Part shown: in pieces, positions 1 to 33,500 of the stretch
Position numbering within the stretch: the first letter of the stretch is position 1
Layout: the number at the start of each line of letters is the position of its first letter
Assembly: GCF_001039355.2 (NCBI RefSeq)
Contig: NW_019775772.1
Span: 155,042-219,041 of the forward strand
Reading direction: 5' to 3'
Source of the DNA: Lingula anatina
Lineage: Eukaryota; Brachiopoda; Lingulata; Lingulida; Lingulidae
DNA: 64,000 bases
The notes under the pieces: generated by a model
What the model saw: only the letters and a program-made list of their open reading frames with translations
Told to the model about the DNA's origin: nothing
Databases searched by the model: none
Position numbers and translations under genes: made by a program

Positions 1-19722
<19,722 letters not shown>

Positions 19723-22565
19723 TATGGCTGGCAGTTATTTCAGTCTTTTATGCCCTATTTAACAGTTTATAACTGTACAAGCACGAAGTTACCTGACTCA
19801 CGCCCCCAAGTCTAGCTCGCTGGCTTTGTTGAAGATATATATGTCAGAGTACCATGTAATAAGGTCAGACGTGGTAAGGTAAACAACGAAGGTGATTTAA
19901 GACAAGGATAGCACCTGTACTTATTGGTGGGTGTGTGCGTGTGTGCATGAATGTAGGTGCGCGCGAGCGCGTGTGTTGGTATGTGACTAAACTTTTTCTA
20001 CTTTTGTGTTAGTGCCATGTTAGAATGCTGCTGAAGGTTATTTTTTGGGCATTTTGCGTTTATCTTCGAGAACCCTTAGTTGCCACTACTGCAATGAATG
20101 CAGCGATGAAAAGCAGTGATGGAGTGTGTTAAGTGCGCCTCACCATTGTGTCGCAATCACCACCACATCGGGTGGTGAGCAGTGGCATTTCAGAGTTGTA
20201 GTAAAATATTACATTTCATGTCTGTGAATGATAAAGAAGTTGGCATTTTCAATGAATATCTGCACATTTAGGCATCAGGTTCTTAATGGCCACTTTACGG
20301 AAGGAGACGTTTAGCGCGAATTAACGTTAATTTTTCAATTTTGAGTAGACACTATGCAATACTGCAGCCTGTGTTCAGCTACGTGTATATCATACGGAAG
20401 ACCAGTCACTGAATAGAAGTTTCAGATCTGGATAGCATTCTACGAATACAAAGTTAAAAAACAGATAAAAAATGATAAATAAATGTAAGGAAAAAATAGA
20501 TTAATTAATTCATGGATTCATAGATAAATAAACGAATTCCTAATAAATAAAACCAATAAAGCACTGTATTATTTCATCCATATTTATTCCACACTATGCA
20601 TCTTATTATAAATTTATGCAGAGTTCATGCATGATTAAAACAAAGGACATAGCGACGTGCAAGGAATGATAACAGACTGGACAAACCATTGAACATTTAA
20701 ACATGGCACACCGAATAACGGGAAAAAGAATACACGAGATCAACTACATTGACAAATCATAAATTTTAGACTGACGCACACCAAAGTCTTGCTTCTGGCA
20801 AGCCTGCGCCGATTTGTATCATTAAACGGGCCAAACATTCGTTCGATGCCTCAAACAGTAAAAGTGCTTGGCGCTGTAAGGCTGAGGCCTCCAGGGTAAA
20901 TTCTTCACTTGTGGGCGCCGGCCATCACAGAGAGATGTGTGTAGCACTTAATTTTATGTAAAAATGCCATATTACTAACCAGATCACGAGCTCTTAGCCC
21001 TTGAGTAAATTTGCATTATAAATCACTTGGACTATTGTTTTACAAACACAGATATACTTGAATATTGTCTGGTGATGATATTAGGAAAAATGACCCTTTA
21101 CAGCTGCGGTCCCATTATCAAAACCCTATGAGCGTTATTTGTTGGGTTAGATTGAAATTGGACCATAACTATACAAGTACATAAAAATCAGTGACGTGTT
21201 ATAGTTGACAAAAATATGAATAACAACAAGAACAGATAGCTCAATAGTTCCGCAAAGAAATACAGGTTTTTCGCTTTTATGTTAAATAATGAAATAATTC
21301 AGCAATTCATGTATAACTTCCATAATATGCACTTTGTTACATATTGATGTAAGCGGCTAATCTGTGCCGGGTCCATCAAATCAATATCTGCTATAGATAC
21401 TACGTTATCCCATGTCAAATATTGCTGTTATTGGTATCTTTTTCTCACAAACTAAACGATGTAGTTGAGGGCCCGTGAAGTTTCTTTTTCTGAGTAGCCG
21501 CCATGACATTTATGCTTCTGTACAGCAGTTAGAGTCACCTCACAGTTAGGTAGCAACTAATTCCGTCTACCAGCATCATAAATTTATGACACAGAACGTG
21601 AAAAATATTAAAAACGTCTTTGATCTTTTGTCTCTTGGTTAAATTTGTCTTATTATTGAAAGCATCTGATGATACCACTGGAAGTGTATATAACACAGAG
21701 CCAACTATCGTCGCTTTGAGCAAATTGTTCCAAAATAATACTGACGCTGTTTGATGCTAGTCTTTTAAAACGCTATTTGAGCAAGCCCCCTTTGTGGCTC
21801 TAAATGCAGAGGGACGCTTGAGTGGCCCCCATCAATATTTCTATAGCTATACTACCATATTATGCTAAGAAGTAAGAGTTGCTTTCTTCATTGTTTATCA
21901 CAGGTGGCGTACTTAAAACATAGTATTGTAATAAGAATACTGATAAAAAAGTTTGAAAAGTACAAAAATATGGTAGGAAATCTAAATCAATCACTTGATA
22001 TACCTATGCAGCAGAGCATGGGATGGTCGGTGAAAGTTGAGCAAACTAGTAAAATTACAACCTTATTTTGTTCATGGAATGGACGGAAATGTGTACACAT
22101 AACTCGTTTATAAGAAAATTAACAAAGCGCTCTAAAATGACAAGTAAGTCTTGAGCTGACAAATAATTCACTTTGCATAATACCTCATTAGTCTGTGATT
22201 TGATATGAACCGTTAAGTAGTTCTTTAGAACTTGGAGTTCATGTCACTTGTTTATCTATTAAGTAGGGAATGGCAGCGTTTCACAAAACGCAGCTTGAAA
22301 TAAAATAATGGAGTGTTAATTAACTGTTACAATATTGTTATCAGTCCCAAACAGGACGTAGTCCGTAGATTGTGCTAACGCAAACCTGTATCACATATGA
22401 GAAATCAATTTTGTTCTGTCTACAGTTGGGGACAAACCAAAATCAACTTGACGAGGAAACGAAACATCCTGGCACAGTATCCGAATTTTCTAAAGCGATG
22501 TCACATTTAATGAAAATGTAAGTGACTCACAGTCTCGTTTAATTTCAAGGAATGAACGCTTTTGA
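19723..22565. other. Intergenic, GH31 5' flank and TIR gene 3' flank
   Basis: Lies between the start of the GH31 gene and the end of the TIR-SAM gene, both on the minus strand. It should hold the GH31 promoter just above 19722 and the TIR gene 3' UTR just below 22566. A GT-rich stretch sits near 19930-19980. No exon, RNA gene or mobile element recognised. Confidence 0.5.
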
Positions 22566-25500
22566 TCACTTAATGGATTTACTCACACGATCCACCACAA
22601 TACGGACATTTTGTTTAAACAGCCTCTCGTTGCTAAGGTCTATGGGACTTAAACGTACCAAGATTTTGCGCACCTGAGGCGGTGCGCCCTCTGGCGGCCA
22701 CGGGCAAAACCGCAACATGACAGGAATAACGGTTTTGTGGAGAGTCTCGGCTAGCGTCAGATCTTTAACGCAGTTGTCACTCTGCATATATTTTGGCGTA
22801 ATACAACACAGCACGACGGAGGCCGCCTTCATATTCCGCTGAATCTGACTTTGCAGCGTCTCTCCAGAGTCTGTCCCGTGGACGCCGCGATTGCTGACCC
22901 CGCTGTTGCCTCGCTGGGTGAGCGTCGGGCTGATATCTACCCAGCAAGGGAAGTCGTTGGCCTCCAGGATTCGCCGAATATCCTCCACCCTCGATTGCAT
23001 GTCCCACTGGAAGCTGATGAAGACTTTGGGTTCTTCGTCGTTACGGACCATCGGTTCAACTGTTCCTAAAATTATACGAAATATTATAGTATGCAGGCAA
23101 GGTCAGCTCACGGCTCCTACCTTCCAGTTCAATAGCAGCTAACAAAAGGCAACATTCAGAGGAGGGAACTAACTAGTAGTCCGAGGGTCAAATATGGCCG
23201 ACCCACTTCAACACTTCCCCACGGGGAATCTATTTAGTGTCTATAAGCGGATTAGACGGCAAGCTTTGAAGTGAGTCGTCATATTTGACCCTCGGTTTAG
23301 TTAGTACACTGTTGCATATGCAGCCTTTTAACTGATTTCTGGCTTAACCGAACTATTTCGAACAATAAAATGGCAATTTGTGACTCTTGTTTATTGCCCA
23401 ACTTTAAGTTCCCTTTAAAATAATCGCACACTTTTTTGAACCCCGCAATTGCCATCATCATCATTATGGTATCAAATATATAGTGTACTTTTATATTCTA
23501 TTTTGCTTGGAGAGATCTGCGGCATTGTCTGTTATTGTTATGAAAATTATTTGCGTCATTTTGTTTCATTTCCAAAAACCAGAAATCAATTACTCATCAC
23601 TTTGGTAACAAAAGCACGTTTATCGTAATTGACAACAGCCCTCATGACATTTTGCTTTTTATTATTCCTAGAACAACTATCATATTGCCGCGTGTATGCT
23701 CGACTTTTTGATCAAAATAACCGTTATTTTTTCAGGGGTCAATGATGAAAAATCACACAGTCTTAGATTTCATGATTTGCGTCATTTTGCCCAACTTTCT
23801 TCTAGATGAAAAATAGGAGTAAGAAATAAAAAATCCCTTCCCACACTCACCAAGACAAAACATCTCTTGATAAAATCGAAAAAGGCTTGCCCATTTTCTA
23901 CAACTTGGTTATATAACACACGAAATAAAATAAAAATTAAAAACCAGAGCCAAATCAAACGGCACAACATCTTACCATTCATGGTGGCCAGGATGCCGAA
24001 AGGTTTCAATCCGTCAGCCATCTTGTTAAGATAGGACTGCTCCAGGACGACCCCGGGGACGCTCCGTATCGGCTTCATGTGGTGCTCCAGGACGTCCATA
24101 CTCTCAGGGTACATCTTGGTCTCGAAGTCCACGGCAGGGACCTCTCCTGAAACAGGGAGGTATAGAAATTTTCAAATTTGGGCGTTTTCACTTCGATATA
24201 ATATTAATTTATTTTAATGTTTTTTTTTCGATCTAGTCTATAGAATTGAGAGAGCTAGACCTGCTGTACAAAACGAACCCCGATGTTTGATATGGAGATG
24301 TGTTGCAATGACCCCCCTTACAATAAAATAAAATGAGATAAATCATATCAAAGAGCCGATAATCAAAACAGGCAATTCGCAACATAATTTGTCAACAAAT
24401 CTCTCTTTTTTCTTTTTCTTGCTTTTCTTCTTCCCATGAAAATAAAATCGATAAATCTTGCCCTATCTTCTTCAAACAAAATACACGACAGTTCCCCTTG
24501 AGAGGAGAGGTGTACTTGACTTCACGTGTTCACCTTCACCTGGGTGGGCGGTGAGGTGTTGGGAGCAGGGGCGGATCCAGGATTATTTGAGTGTGTGGGG
24601 GGGGGGGGGGGTCCGGAACGACAACAAGCATCGGATGCGAAGCCGACCATCGCCCCCTTGGCGCGAGGCTCCGGGGCTGCTTAAGAGTCCCAATTTTTTT
24701 GGTGTTTTGGAGGGCAAACTGTGCCCTTTGGTACAGTTTAGAAATATGATTTAGCTAGTCAAAACTCTAATTTCAAAAGGAGAAAATTGGTGTGATATTT
24801 TTTTCAGAAACCGAAGGGGGCCCTCTGAATCCGCCAAAGGTTATGAAGACCCGTCGACATCTACTGTGTATGTGTGTGTGTGTGTGTGGTGGGGGGGGGG
24901 GGGGTCTTCAAGCATTTTTACTGGTGCCTTAAATACACGGTGTATCACATATGTCCGGGCATAGGCAGGTTCTTTTCTCTGCGCGGCTACGCGCCGTTAC
25001 TAAGGATCCAACAATAGCAATAATTTTCTTTGATAACGGGACACAAAATCGATTTTACGACCAATTAATGTCCTCTTCTCGCACGATTACTACAAATCTA
25101 TTACGTGTCACATTGGCTACAAGATAAAACACACGATGAAGGATTGGCAAACGCACCCTAGAATCTACATATCATTTACGTTCTTTAAAACATACTTCTG
25201 TACAACGACAAACCCCCACCATAAAAAATCTATTTTTGTGTCGGAACCCCGATGACCTTGTATTCTCAAACGAAAAACAATGTGTATGGCTTATTTTGAT
25301 CCCTCATAATCGCCTGCTTTGCAAACACTTTGAAGTGGACTGGTCGATACTCTGGCGTGATGCTTACATAGAATCCTTTCTTCCCACACAAAGATCAGAA
25401 ATGACCACAGATTGCTGCAACTGTGATTTTATCGATCCAAACCTAGATACTGGGCAGTGGGCAATAGCGGCTAATGGTCACTTGATTAAAATTAGTATAT

Positions 25501-28500
25501 CGAAGGATGTCCATTATTCATGTAAAATCTCTTACAAGTGACCTCTGATTAATTTGGTTTTTGAGTGGTGGGGGAAATCCTGTGCTCTTGGTCACCATAT
25601 TATGGAAATGTGTTGCAAGATTTCCGTCCTTGGTGCTAATCATACAGTACATATACTAGTTTTAATATTTCACCAGGACCGGCTTGAGAAACACCAGCTT
25701 AAAATCTCACTAACAGTGCACGTCCTGGCATAAATATTGTTTTTAAATCTCAATAAAACCTCCGATAATGACGATGTCGGCCACAAGACAAAATTCATGC
25801 ATATAGGACATATATTTTCACCCCTGTTTGTTTGTTTGTCAGTCTGTCATCAACAAAACTCAAAAAGTTATAAACCAATTTTGATGAAATTTTCAGGAAC
25901 TGTCAGAAGTGGGCCAAGGAAGAGATGATTAGTTTTTGGTGGTGATCTGGATCAATAATCAGTCAATCAATAGTTATCAAAAATTGCTGCCTTGGCGGAG
26001 GTCTGCGCTCTCGGGGTGCTTTTCTAGTTTTAATGCTTTACGGACGAATTTTTCATTTGTTTTCGATTCATGGATGTCGAAATGGTTTTCTTTCTTTTTT
26101 TTGTGTGTGAAAATAATTATTAATATAGCAAACATACCTAGCACTGCTCGGAGGGCCGGCCTGAGAGAGAACCACGTATTCCTAAACATAGACACTACCA
26201 GTTTCTTCCCGAGCCAGTCAGCGAACAGAACCTCGTGGAAGACAAAGGGGGAGTTGGTGGCCGCGTCCGTCATGATGATGAGGGCGTACGTGGCCTGGGC
26301 AAGGTGGGGTCCATTTAGTTGGAGGAATTCTTCCTTGGACTGACCCAGCTTCTGGTGGTGTATTACCTAGAAATGAAAATGTATAAAACATTTATTGGGT
26401 TTAGATATTATGGTGGGGGAGTCACATTTTGTTCTGTAAAAGAAAAAAAGGACTGGGGTAAATGAAGTAAATACCACGACTAGTCGGTAGAAATGTTAAC
26501 TTTGCTTTAATTACCTGATATTTTGATATTTAATAGCTCAGATTTAAGTTTTAAAAAGATCTTCCCCATCCACAAGTATCAGGTGTTTAAGAATTCATCA
26601 TTCATCGGGATATTTCTGCTTAAGTTCACGTTCATCTTTAAAGAGTTTTGTTCCATGAACATTCAAGGTTATTCTGTCATTAATTCGCGGAGTGCAGGTG
26701 TACACTAAGTATACGACGAATATGTCAATGTCAATAACTAATTGAAAGAAGTATGAACATTCATTTACATAATTCCCCAGGAACGACATGCAACGGGTCA
26801 CGTTTTCAATATATGTCATGTAAAAACCCCACTTAAGCTACCTCCGACAAGGGCTGAATCGAGTGTTTCCTCTCATTGGTGCAAAACCCCCTGTCAAGAT
26901 CACTAAGCGATCCCCCTCTTCAAACGTTTCACTTTCCGTAATAAGCAACACTAAATGCGTTTGTCAACACTGCTCTTTCAGGAAAGTAGCAAGGACAAAT
27001 GTAAAATCGACACTTGCACTTAGACCGTTCAACGGTAACCGCAAACAGAGTCACAATGAGTGCATTACGAAGGAAAAAGTCCTGTCTTTAGACACGACTC
27101 TGCGACTGCTTTTTGTTCCTGTGTTGACATATTGCTCCCGGTCTTCATAAGAATTCATTACTGTTGATTCAGCAAATAGTCTTTGATGGAAGTAGTGCCT
27201 CGAATAACCCGGATAATTCTGTTAGCATCGAACGAAGGAATGAGAAAAAGTTCTTTTGAGGCGAGTGAGCCTGAGATGATTTCATAGGGCACATTATGAC
27301 CAGATTTCACGAGATGAAGTGGATAAGTTTCCAAAACTCAAAAAGCTTCACTGCTGTACTTCTGATGAACATTTTGCCTTTCTTTAATGGTACACTCCAT
27401 GGATTTGAACATCCCCCAAATGCTTATTTTTGCCATCCACAGCTTCTCATAAAATCTTACATACACCTTAAAACGATTAAACCCCTTAACTATTTTTTTC
27501 TGGAGCGTAACTCATGTTGATCGGAGCTTAGGAAGAGGGTCGTTCGTTATACTGACTGGTCAGTCATTTTTAACAAAATCAAGCTATATAAATTTAATAA
27601 AAGGTCAAATCCAAGTGCAGAGAGGGTTAGATAACTGATTCGTGAGTACGAGAAAATTGCCTATTTCCTCGGGAAAATCAATTTTGGCTGATTAATCCCA
27701 TAAAGTTGCCCTTTAATTTTGCATTCCAAAATAATGCCGGCATAAATACCATAATTAAAACTTTAAAAATGGCCATAATCATTTACTAAAAATTTCATTC
27801 TCGCTTTGAATCCAAATGCACATATATCTAAAAAAACATATTTTATTTTCACACACATTCATGATTTCTGGCACTGGCCGAGTGGTATTACTTCCCATAT
27901 CTCGACAATTTACCTAACAGAAGCTTGTTTTGCAGAGAGGTCGTTCCTTCTAAATAATATTTGTCTGGGGCGGTTTTCTTTAAGATCAATAAAAGAAATA
28001 AAGGGGCCGTTTTTTTCTGGTGCAAATTTGCTTATGTCAATAACTCGAACAAACTTGACGCAGTACAGAATTAATCAGACGCCCTGAAAATGAAATTCCC
28101 GAGGTCAACTTTTCAGCTTCCCTTTTACAGCCACAGAAGATACTCTTATCTGAGATCCATAGTCAATATCTAGAGCATCGGCTTACCTAAATAACACTAT
28201 CACTGTCCAGTCAAGAGTACATGATAAAAAGTAAATTAAAACCACTTTCAAATCTAGCTTATTATAACAATATATTCCTCAGACAAATCCGCGTCGTTCA
28301 ATTATCCAAAGCGTCCGTCTGCCAATTAATTATAGTGTTGATTAGCTCTTGAGTGAGTCTGGCGCGAACTGTGAGCAGTCAGAAAGGTGTTTGAGCCCAT
28401 GATAGCCGGTATTAGGCGTCACGATACAAAACCAATACGTTTCGAGACACTAAGCATTTAAAAGAGAGATAGGGCACATTTACGTCATTTTTATCTTTAT

Positions 28501-30529
28501 ATTTTCAGATATGACAACTCAAGGTGCATCTGCCCTGTAATATGTGGAAGAATGTTGGGTACAATATGAAAGTCAATGCCAAAAATACACTTTGGCACGG
28601 GGACAAGTTTAAAAGAAATTACTGGCAGACGCAAGTGATTTCTCTTTAAGACAAATGCATCGCCTCTCAACGTAATTTATTTCTGTGCCTACATCTCCCA
28701 TTTATTTTCCAATTTAGTCAATTCTGTTTCGTTTGAAATAATCAAAAGGTAAAAAAAAGACAAATGTTGCAAAAAGAGACTTAAACCAGGATTAGGAAGT
28801 GGGGTGGGGACAAAGTGCGCTGGTGCTATATCTACAATCCATCAAGGAAGAGAAAGATAACATTAATAAGTCTTTTCTTACTGCGTCAAATAAAAAAAGT
28901 TAGAGACTACATAGATACAACAGACAACGATAAGTTTTACTAAGAAAGAGAAAAAATAAATAAAATTGATTTTTTCTTTACCTGCATGTTCTTCTTCAGC
29001 AGATCTTGCTTGAGATTCTGCGCCAGGCGAACATCCGCCGGGTCGTATACCAGATATACGGTGTTCGGCCGAGAACGCTGCGTCCGTGCTCGTAGATGCC
29101 AGTTGTCGCTCAACTTGTGCTCCTTGTCAAGCGTCACCAGAATCTGCTGCATGATCTTCTTCCTGACCACGCGACTGTCTGTTCCCAGTTGTTGTATCAT
29201 GTCCTGATCCGTCATTGACATTAACAGAAAACCGTCCACTAAATTCTCGGCAAAACTTTGGCGGTAAAACTCCTTAATTCCCAGCGTGAAGAGCCATTCC
29301 TGGAGATCACTGGCGCTCCACTGGCAGATCTTTTTCTTTTTGTACTCCCCGGTGAATTCAGCGTCGGGTGCGACCACTGCGACAGGGGGTGCGTTAATGG
29401 AGGCGTACCTCTCTAAATCCTCCATAAGGGAGCCTACGACCACAGACGTCTTTTCCGCCAGACTCTTTTTAGAGTGCGGACCCGTCAAGTCCACAATGTT
29501 CCCTAAGAGGTGGCTGTACTGTCTGGGTATTTCTGTCTCTTCCAGATTACTGTATAATACAAGGTAGATCCTACATGAGTTATTGTCCATCATTTGGCGT
29601 TCGAGAAGAGCCTTCCCCTCGTAGCAGGACACAGGACACAAGAAGAAACTGTCAGAGAGAACTAAAATTGCCGCCCTGCACCTCTCCACGGCTTCCATAC
29701 GCTGAGAAAACCAAACAGGACTGTCCGTGATGCCTTCGTCCTTGTCAAACCAAATATCTTCCGCGAGATTATTCTCTTTAAGTTGGTTGACAAGTTCTAC
29801 TACGAATTTCCTCTCAATAAACCCAGCGTCTGGAGAGTACGAAATAAAAATCCCCTTTTTGATCTTTTTCTTGCTCCTACCTTGAGCTTTTTGGGCTGCT
29901 GCGGTGGGATTGATTTTTTCTGAAACGACTTTCGCTTCTTTCTTAATTTCTCTCATAAAACTGTTCTCTTTATTTACTCCATTCATGTTTTCCACCTGCG
30001 GTTGCTGGGGGTGCTGTCCCTCCATCCCTCGGGACCCGCTCGCAGATTTAGGTTTCTCCGTTATTTCAACGTTTATCACGGCACTCTCCTCCATACCTGA
30101 TTTTTCTAAGTTTTTCTGATTCTCGATATCTTCCACATTTTTGTTATTGTTTTCTTCGTTCTCGATTAACGCCTCATTTGCTTGTTGCTGGTCGCCATTT
30201 TGGGATGTGTCACCTTTTTCATTCGACTTTTGATCCTCTCCGTCTTTATCAACTTCGGCATTGTCAGCTGTCTGTTCCACGTCCTGGCCCTCCTGTTCAC
30301 CCCCTTCACCGCCCTGCCCACCCTCTGTCACATCATTTGGTTGCTGGTCCGCACCACCCACGTCAACTTCTTGGGACTTCTCTACTTCTTCACCTGGGAC
30401 GGCTGTCAGGTCTGTTTGGTCCGCGACTGTCGCTCCTTCTGTTTCGCCCGCTTTAACTTCATCTCCTGAACCTTCCTCCGGAGCTTTCTCGGCCCCCTCG
30501 GGTTCTTCTTTTGCCTCTGGCTCGCTCAT
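22566..30529 (-). CDS. TIR-SAM-TIR-TIR protein with acidic disordered N-terminus
   Basis: Four exons: 30529-28982, 26366-26138, 24146-23976, 23065-22566; phases match and the sum is 2,448 bp, i.e. 815 residues plus stop. Residues 1-220 are Glu/Asp/Gln/Gly-rich and likely disordered, ending in a Lys-rich patch. TIR 1 is about 225-372 (GIFISYS start; VLVLSDSFF strand). A SAM domain spans about 402-467 (WSASDLQEWL; VDGFLLMSM). A divergent TIR is about 490-600, across exons 1 and 2 (VYLVYDPAD start). After a linker exon, TIR 3 occupies about 663-810 (KVFISFQWD start, CWVDI). TIR domains signal in innate immunity or cleave NAD; SARM1 couples SAM to TIR, but this layout differs. Probably a cytosolic signalling or NADase-type protein (inference). 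Further 3' exons are possible if the GTGAGT at 22586 is used as a donor, but in-frame termination at 22566 suffices. Confidence 0.85.
23150..23316. mobile_element. MITE-like element, family A copy 2
   Basis: In intron 3 of the TIR-SAM gene. Shares AACTAACTAGT, GGGTCAAATATGGCCGACCC, GGGGAATCTATTTAGTGTCT and GACGGCAAGCTTTGAAG with the other family A copies. Its terminal bases are more eroded than in the other two. Confidence 0.7.
24569..24835. mobile_element. Possible non-autonomous DNA element with GGCGGATC-type ends
   Basis: The left end GGGGCGGATCCAGGATT and the right end CCCTCTGAATCCGCC are imperfect inverted repeats around a 240-bp core with a poly-G run and a T-rich segment. The GGCGGATCCAGG end resembles a repeat I associate with invertebrate genomes. 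No target-site duplication was defined, so this is tentative. Confidence 0.45.
25800..26035 (+). repeat. Dispersed repeat, copy 1
   Basis: Shares with 57128-57308, in the same order: TTTTCACCCCTGTTTGT, CTGTCATCAACA, ACTCAAAAAGTTAT, CAGAAGTGGGCCAA, GAGGTCTGC.CTCTCGG and GCTTTTCTAGTTTT. Lies in intron 2 of the TIR-SAM gene. Short and non-coding; probably a transposon remnant of unknown class. Confidence 0.7.
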
Positions 30530-33500
30530 ATTTTTAATCTATGGCATGATCTGCATTTCAAACAGAATTAACATCTACGACACCATGTCGCTACTGTACC
30601 CAGTGTAATGTGAGTGCATGGTAACCACGTACTCAATAGCGTGCATAATAACCCTATTCAAACACCTTCCGCCATAATAAATGAGCTGTTACTTTTGCCT
30701 CCCTCCGCAAATTGTCCCACTAGAGATAACGTAAAAGACAACTTGAGAAAGTCTTTAAAACATTCTTACGCTTGGGGAATACTTTTTATGCTTCGTAACT
30801 ATATTTGATTCGAAAACCATAGCGATATGAGGGATGGTTATTTGTTTTATTGATTTAAGTGAGAACTTTACTGACCTCTTTTCCCTCCCTCCGCCTGACA
30901 TTTCCCACAATGCCCAGATGTAAACACGAGGAGCGAAGCCGCATGTAAGAGGTAAGGCACTCACGTTTAAACCAAAGTTTAGCTGGATATTTAGTTAAGT
31001 ACACCAAGAGAAGTAAAATGGTCGCACTGGTCATCAAAGATACTACAGGTATAGTGTTTTTGAATAAGTTTTTTTGCAAAAGAGTGCGACGCAAGTTGCT
31101 TTTTCTTCGATAACCTACTAAACCTATCATTAACTAAATTAACCAAAATGGCGGAGGAATATTATAAACCATTTTCTTTGTCCAAGGACCATCTTAGACG
31201 TGATGTCGCTTCTTCATGAAGTGGCTATGTCAAGAATAAACGCGATATTTTAGGCATTTGAATGTTAACTATTTAAAACTTTCTAAACTAATTTATGCAG
31301 GCTGGTAACCGGTAGTTTCACTGTACGGGTCAATTGAATATATATGTTTAATTAACTGCTAGCCACCATTATCAGTAACCGTGGCTCACCGTCTACTAGC
31401 GATCTCTAAAAGTTTACACTTAAATGCTCAAAAGTGTTGAAATCTGTGAATTTGTGGGATTTGTGTAATATTTCTTCCTACGGGCCTTTGTGTAATGTGT
31501 TGTTGAAGGGCAAACGTAATGATACTGTGGAGTATCGATTTTTCTGTGAGATTAGCGGTGACCTTAATATAATAACCCATAATAATGAATTTGATTAAAG
31601 ATATAAATGGGACGCCATAAATGAAATGTTTTGTAATTTTTTTCGCCAGATGTCACCCATTGCTGTGTGGTTTCAAGTATATAGTTTTATTTACTGATTT
31701 TAATGCTAATTTGACTCACAGCATATTAAGTAAATGCACAAAGCGAGGTTAATATTAAGACATTAAACAGCATCAGGAGAAGACTTTGAATCAAAAGCAC
31801 AGCCTTTTCAGCTTTTTTAAAATAAAAACTTTGAAAGTTTTAAAAGTTACTGGGTGTTATTAATTACAGAAGAATATTTAATTAAACAGTTTCTATATAC
31901 TCAATTAATTTGAAGTAAATGTGTGTGGTTCATGAAAAATTCCTGGATAGTTTAAGTTTACATTTGACCATAAAGCACACTGTGAGTTGCCCTGCCCCAT
32001 AGATGACAGTTTGTTCTTTTCAAGTCACATTAAAGTGCATATTATTCATATTCTACATTTACATATCTATTTTTTGCCCATTTGGTTTGAATTGCATTAT
32101 TTCTTCCCAAGTGGAACAGGAAGACTTAAGTCAACAATCAGTGAAATAATGTATGGAAGAATTTCATTTTAAGTCTTGAATCTCATCTGCTTTCTTTTTT
32201 TGTTATTTTCTCAATCATCTTTAAATTTTAATCAAACCTGACTCTGTTCTATCTTTCTAGTTGTGTGTTGTACCACTATGGTAGTACTTTGGATGTTTTT
32301 CCCTTTAAAACCAACACACCACATATAGTTTTTAATACCTGTTTATATCATAGGTTAGACTGTGCTAATACTTACTGATGAATTCTGAAGTGGGTTATTA
32401 AGGATCACACTTTCTGTATTATTATTATTATTATTAACAGTCCCCAGTCCACTGGTTATAAATATGACCATGTGAACATGTTAAGGTACACGTTAGCAAA
32501 TGTTCAATATCTTTTTCATTTCCACTGGAGAAAAATTGTGAATTAATTACCAGCTGCATGTAATGAAACAAATATATCTTCAGCAGTGTGGGGCTCGCAC
32601 ATTTATCAAATTGCTATTTCTAGTTAGTCTGTTATGGAAATGCGTTTACCGACAGTTTGCAGGATATCATATGAGAATTGATCAAGTTTGAGGTTGCCGT
32701 GGGAACAAGCCAGGTCAGGTGCCTGAGTTAAGGATATGTCTTATGAAGGGGTTTGACAGTGATTACTGGTCTAATATTTTATTTGTTTCTTTGGAGAAAA
32801 AAGTGTTTGGTTTTACAGGAAATATTTTAGAAAATATGCTGTTCTGTAATTTTCATTTTCTTTTGTTTTGTTTTTCAAGAAATGAAATCTGTTGTTGAAC
32901 ATCTCATTATTATCACGACTCTCCCTTCCCACCACTGTTTTGTTATTTGGTCTGTTATTTTCATTAATTAAACTTCATCTCTTGCATCTTTCTCTCTATA
33001 ATGTCAATTACTAGATACCCAGGTTGTTTACCTGAATTGTCTGAAAACCAGTTCCCTCAGTAATCAGACCTCCAGTTGGTCATGATTATGAGTAGTTTGT
33101 CTAGTTGATTACGTAATTCTCCTTTTAGTATTGTTTAGTTAGTCTGATAAGGGCTTTCTTGTCTTCTAAATTACCCTAGTTGGTGCTGTGAAATAAGTGA
33201 AATATTCAGTAGATGCCCATTAGACCCAGATTTAACAATGTGATAGGATTCCTCATTAAATGTTCACCTTCAGTATAGTACTATAATAGTGCTCTACTTT
33301 ATATTGTAATTACTTAGGACATTGGGAATATTAGAATTAGAAATGCAAATGTTATACTGGTATATGTTTGATTAAAAAAAGAAAAGGTTTGGATAGCACT
33401 GGATGTGAATTGTATAATTTTGATTCACTTATGTGGAAAATAATTGTAAAACAAGATTATTATGTCTGAACACAACTGCTGTTAAGAGAGAAAACTTATT

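Larger units (their letters stand above)
23066..28981 (-). other. Introns of the TIR-SAM gene, repeat-bearing
   Basis: Introns 23066-23975, 24147-26137 and 26367-28981. They contain a MITE (23150-23316), a MITE-like element (24569-24835), poly-G and TG microsatellites near 24597 and 24867-24903, and a dispersed repeat (25800-26035). Open frames on the plus strand at 25236-25541, 26863-27150 and 27806-28087 show no recognisable domain and are taken as chance. Nothing else identified. Confidence 0.6.

Noticed and set aside
25236-25541. 101-codon plus-strand open frame in the TIR-SAM intron
   Set aside because: No recognisable domain and no convincing splice context on the plus strand; expected by chance in 2 kb of intron.
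26863-27150. 95-codon plus-strand open frame
   Set aside because: Lies in a TIR-SAM intron, is Ser/Lys/Arg-rich without motif, and resembles no family I know.
30178-30608. Plus-strand open frames opposite TIR-SAM exon 1
   Set aside because: Antisense shadows of the Glu/Gln-rich N-terminal coding region.
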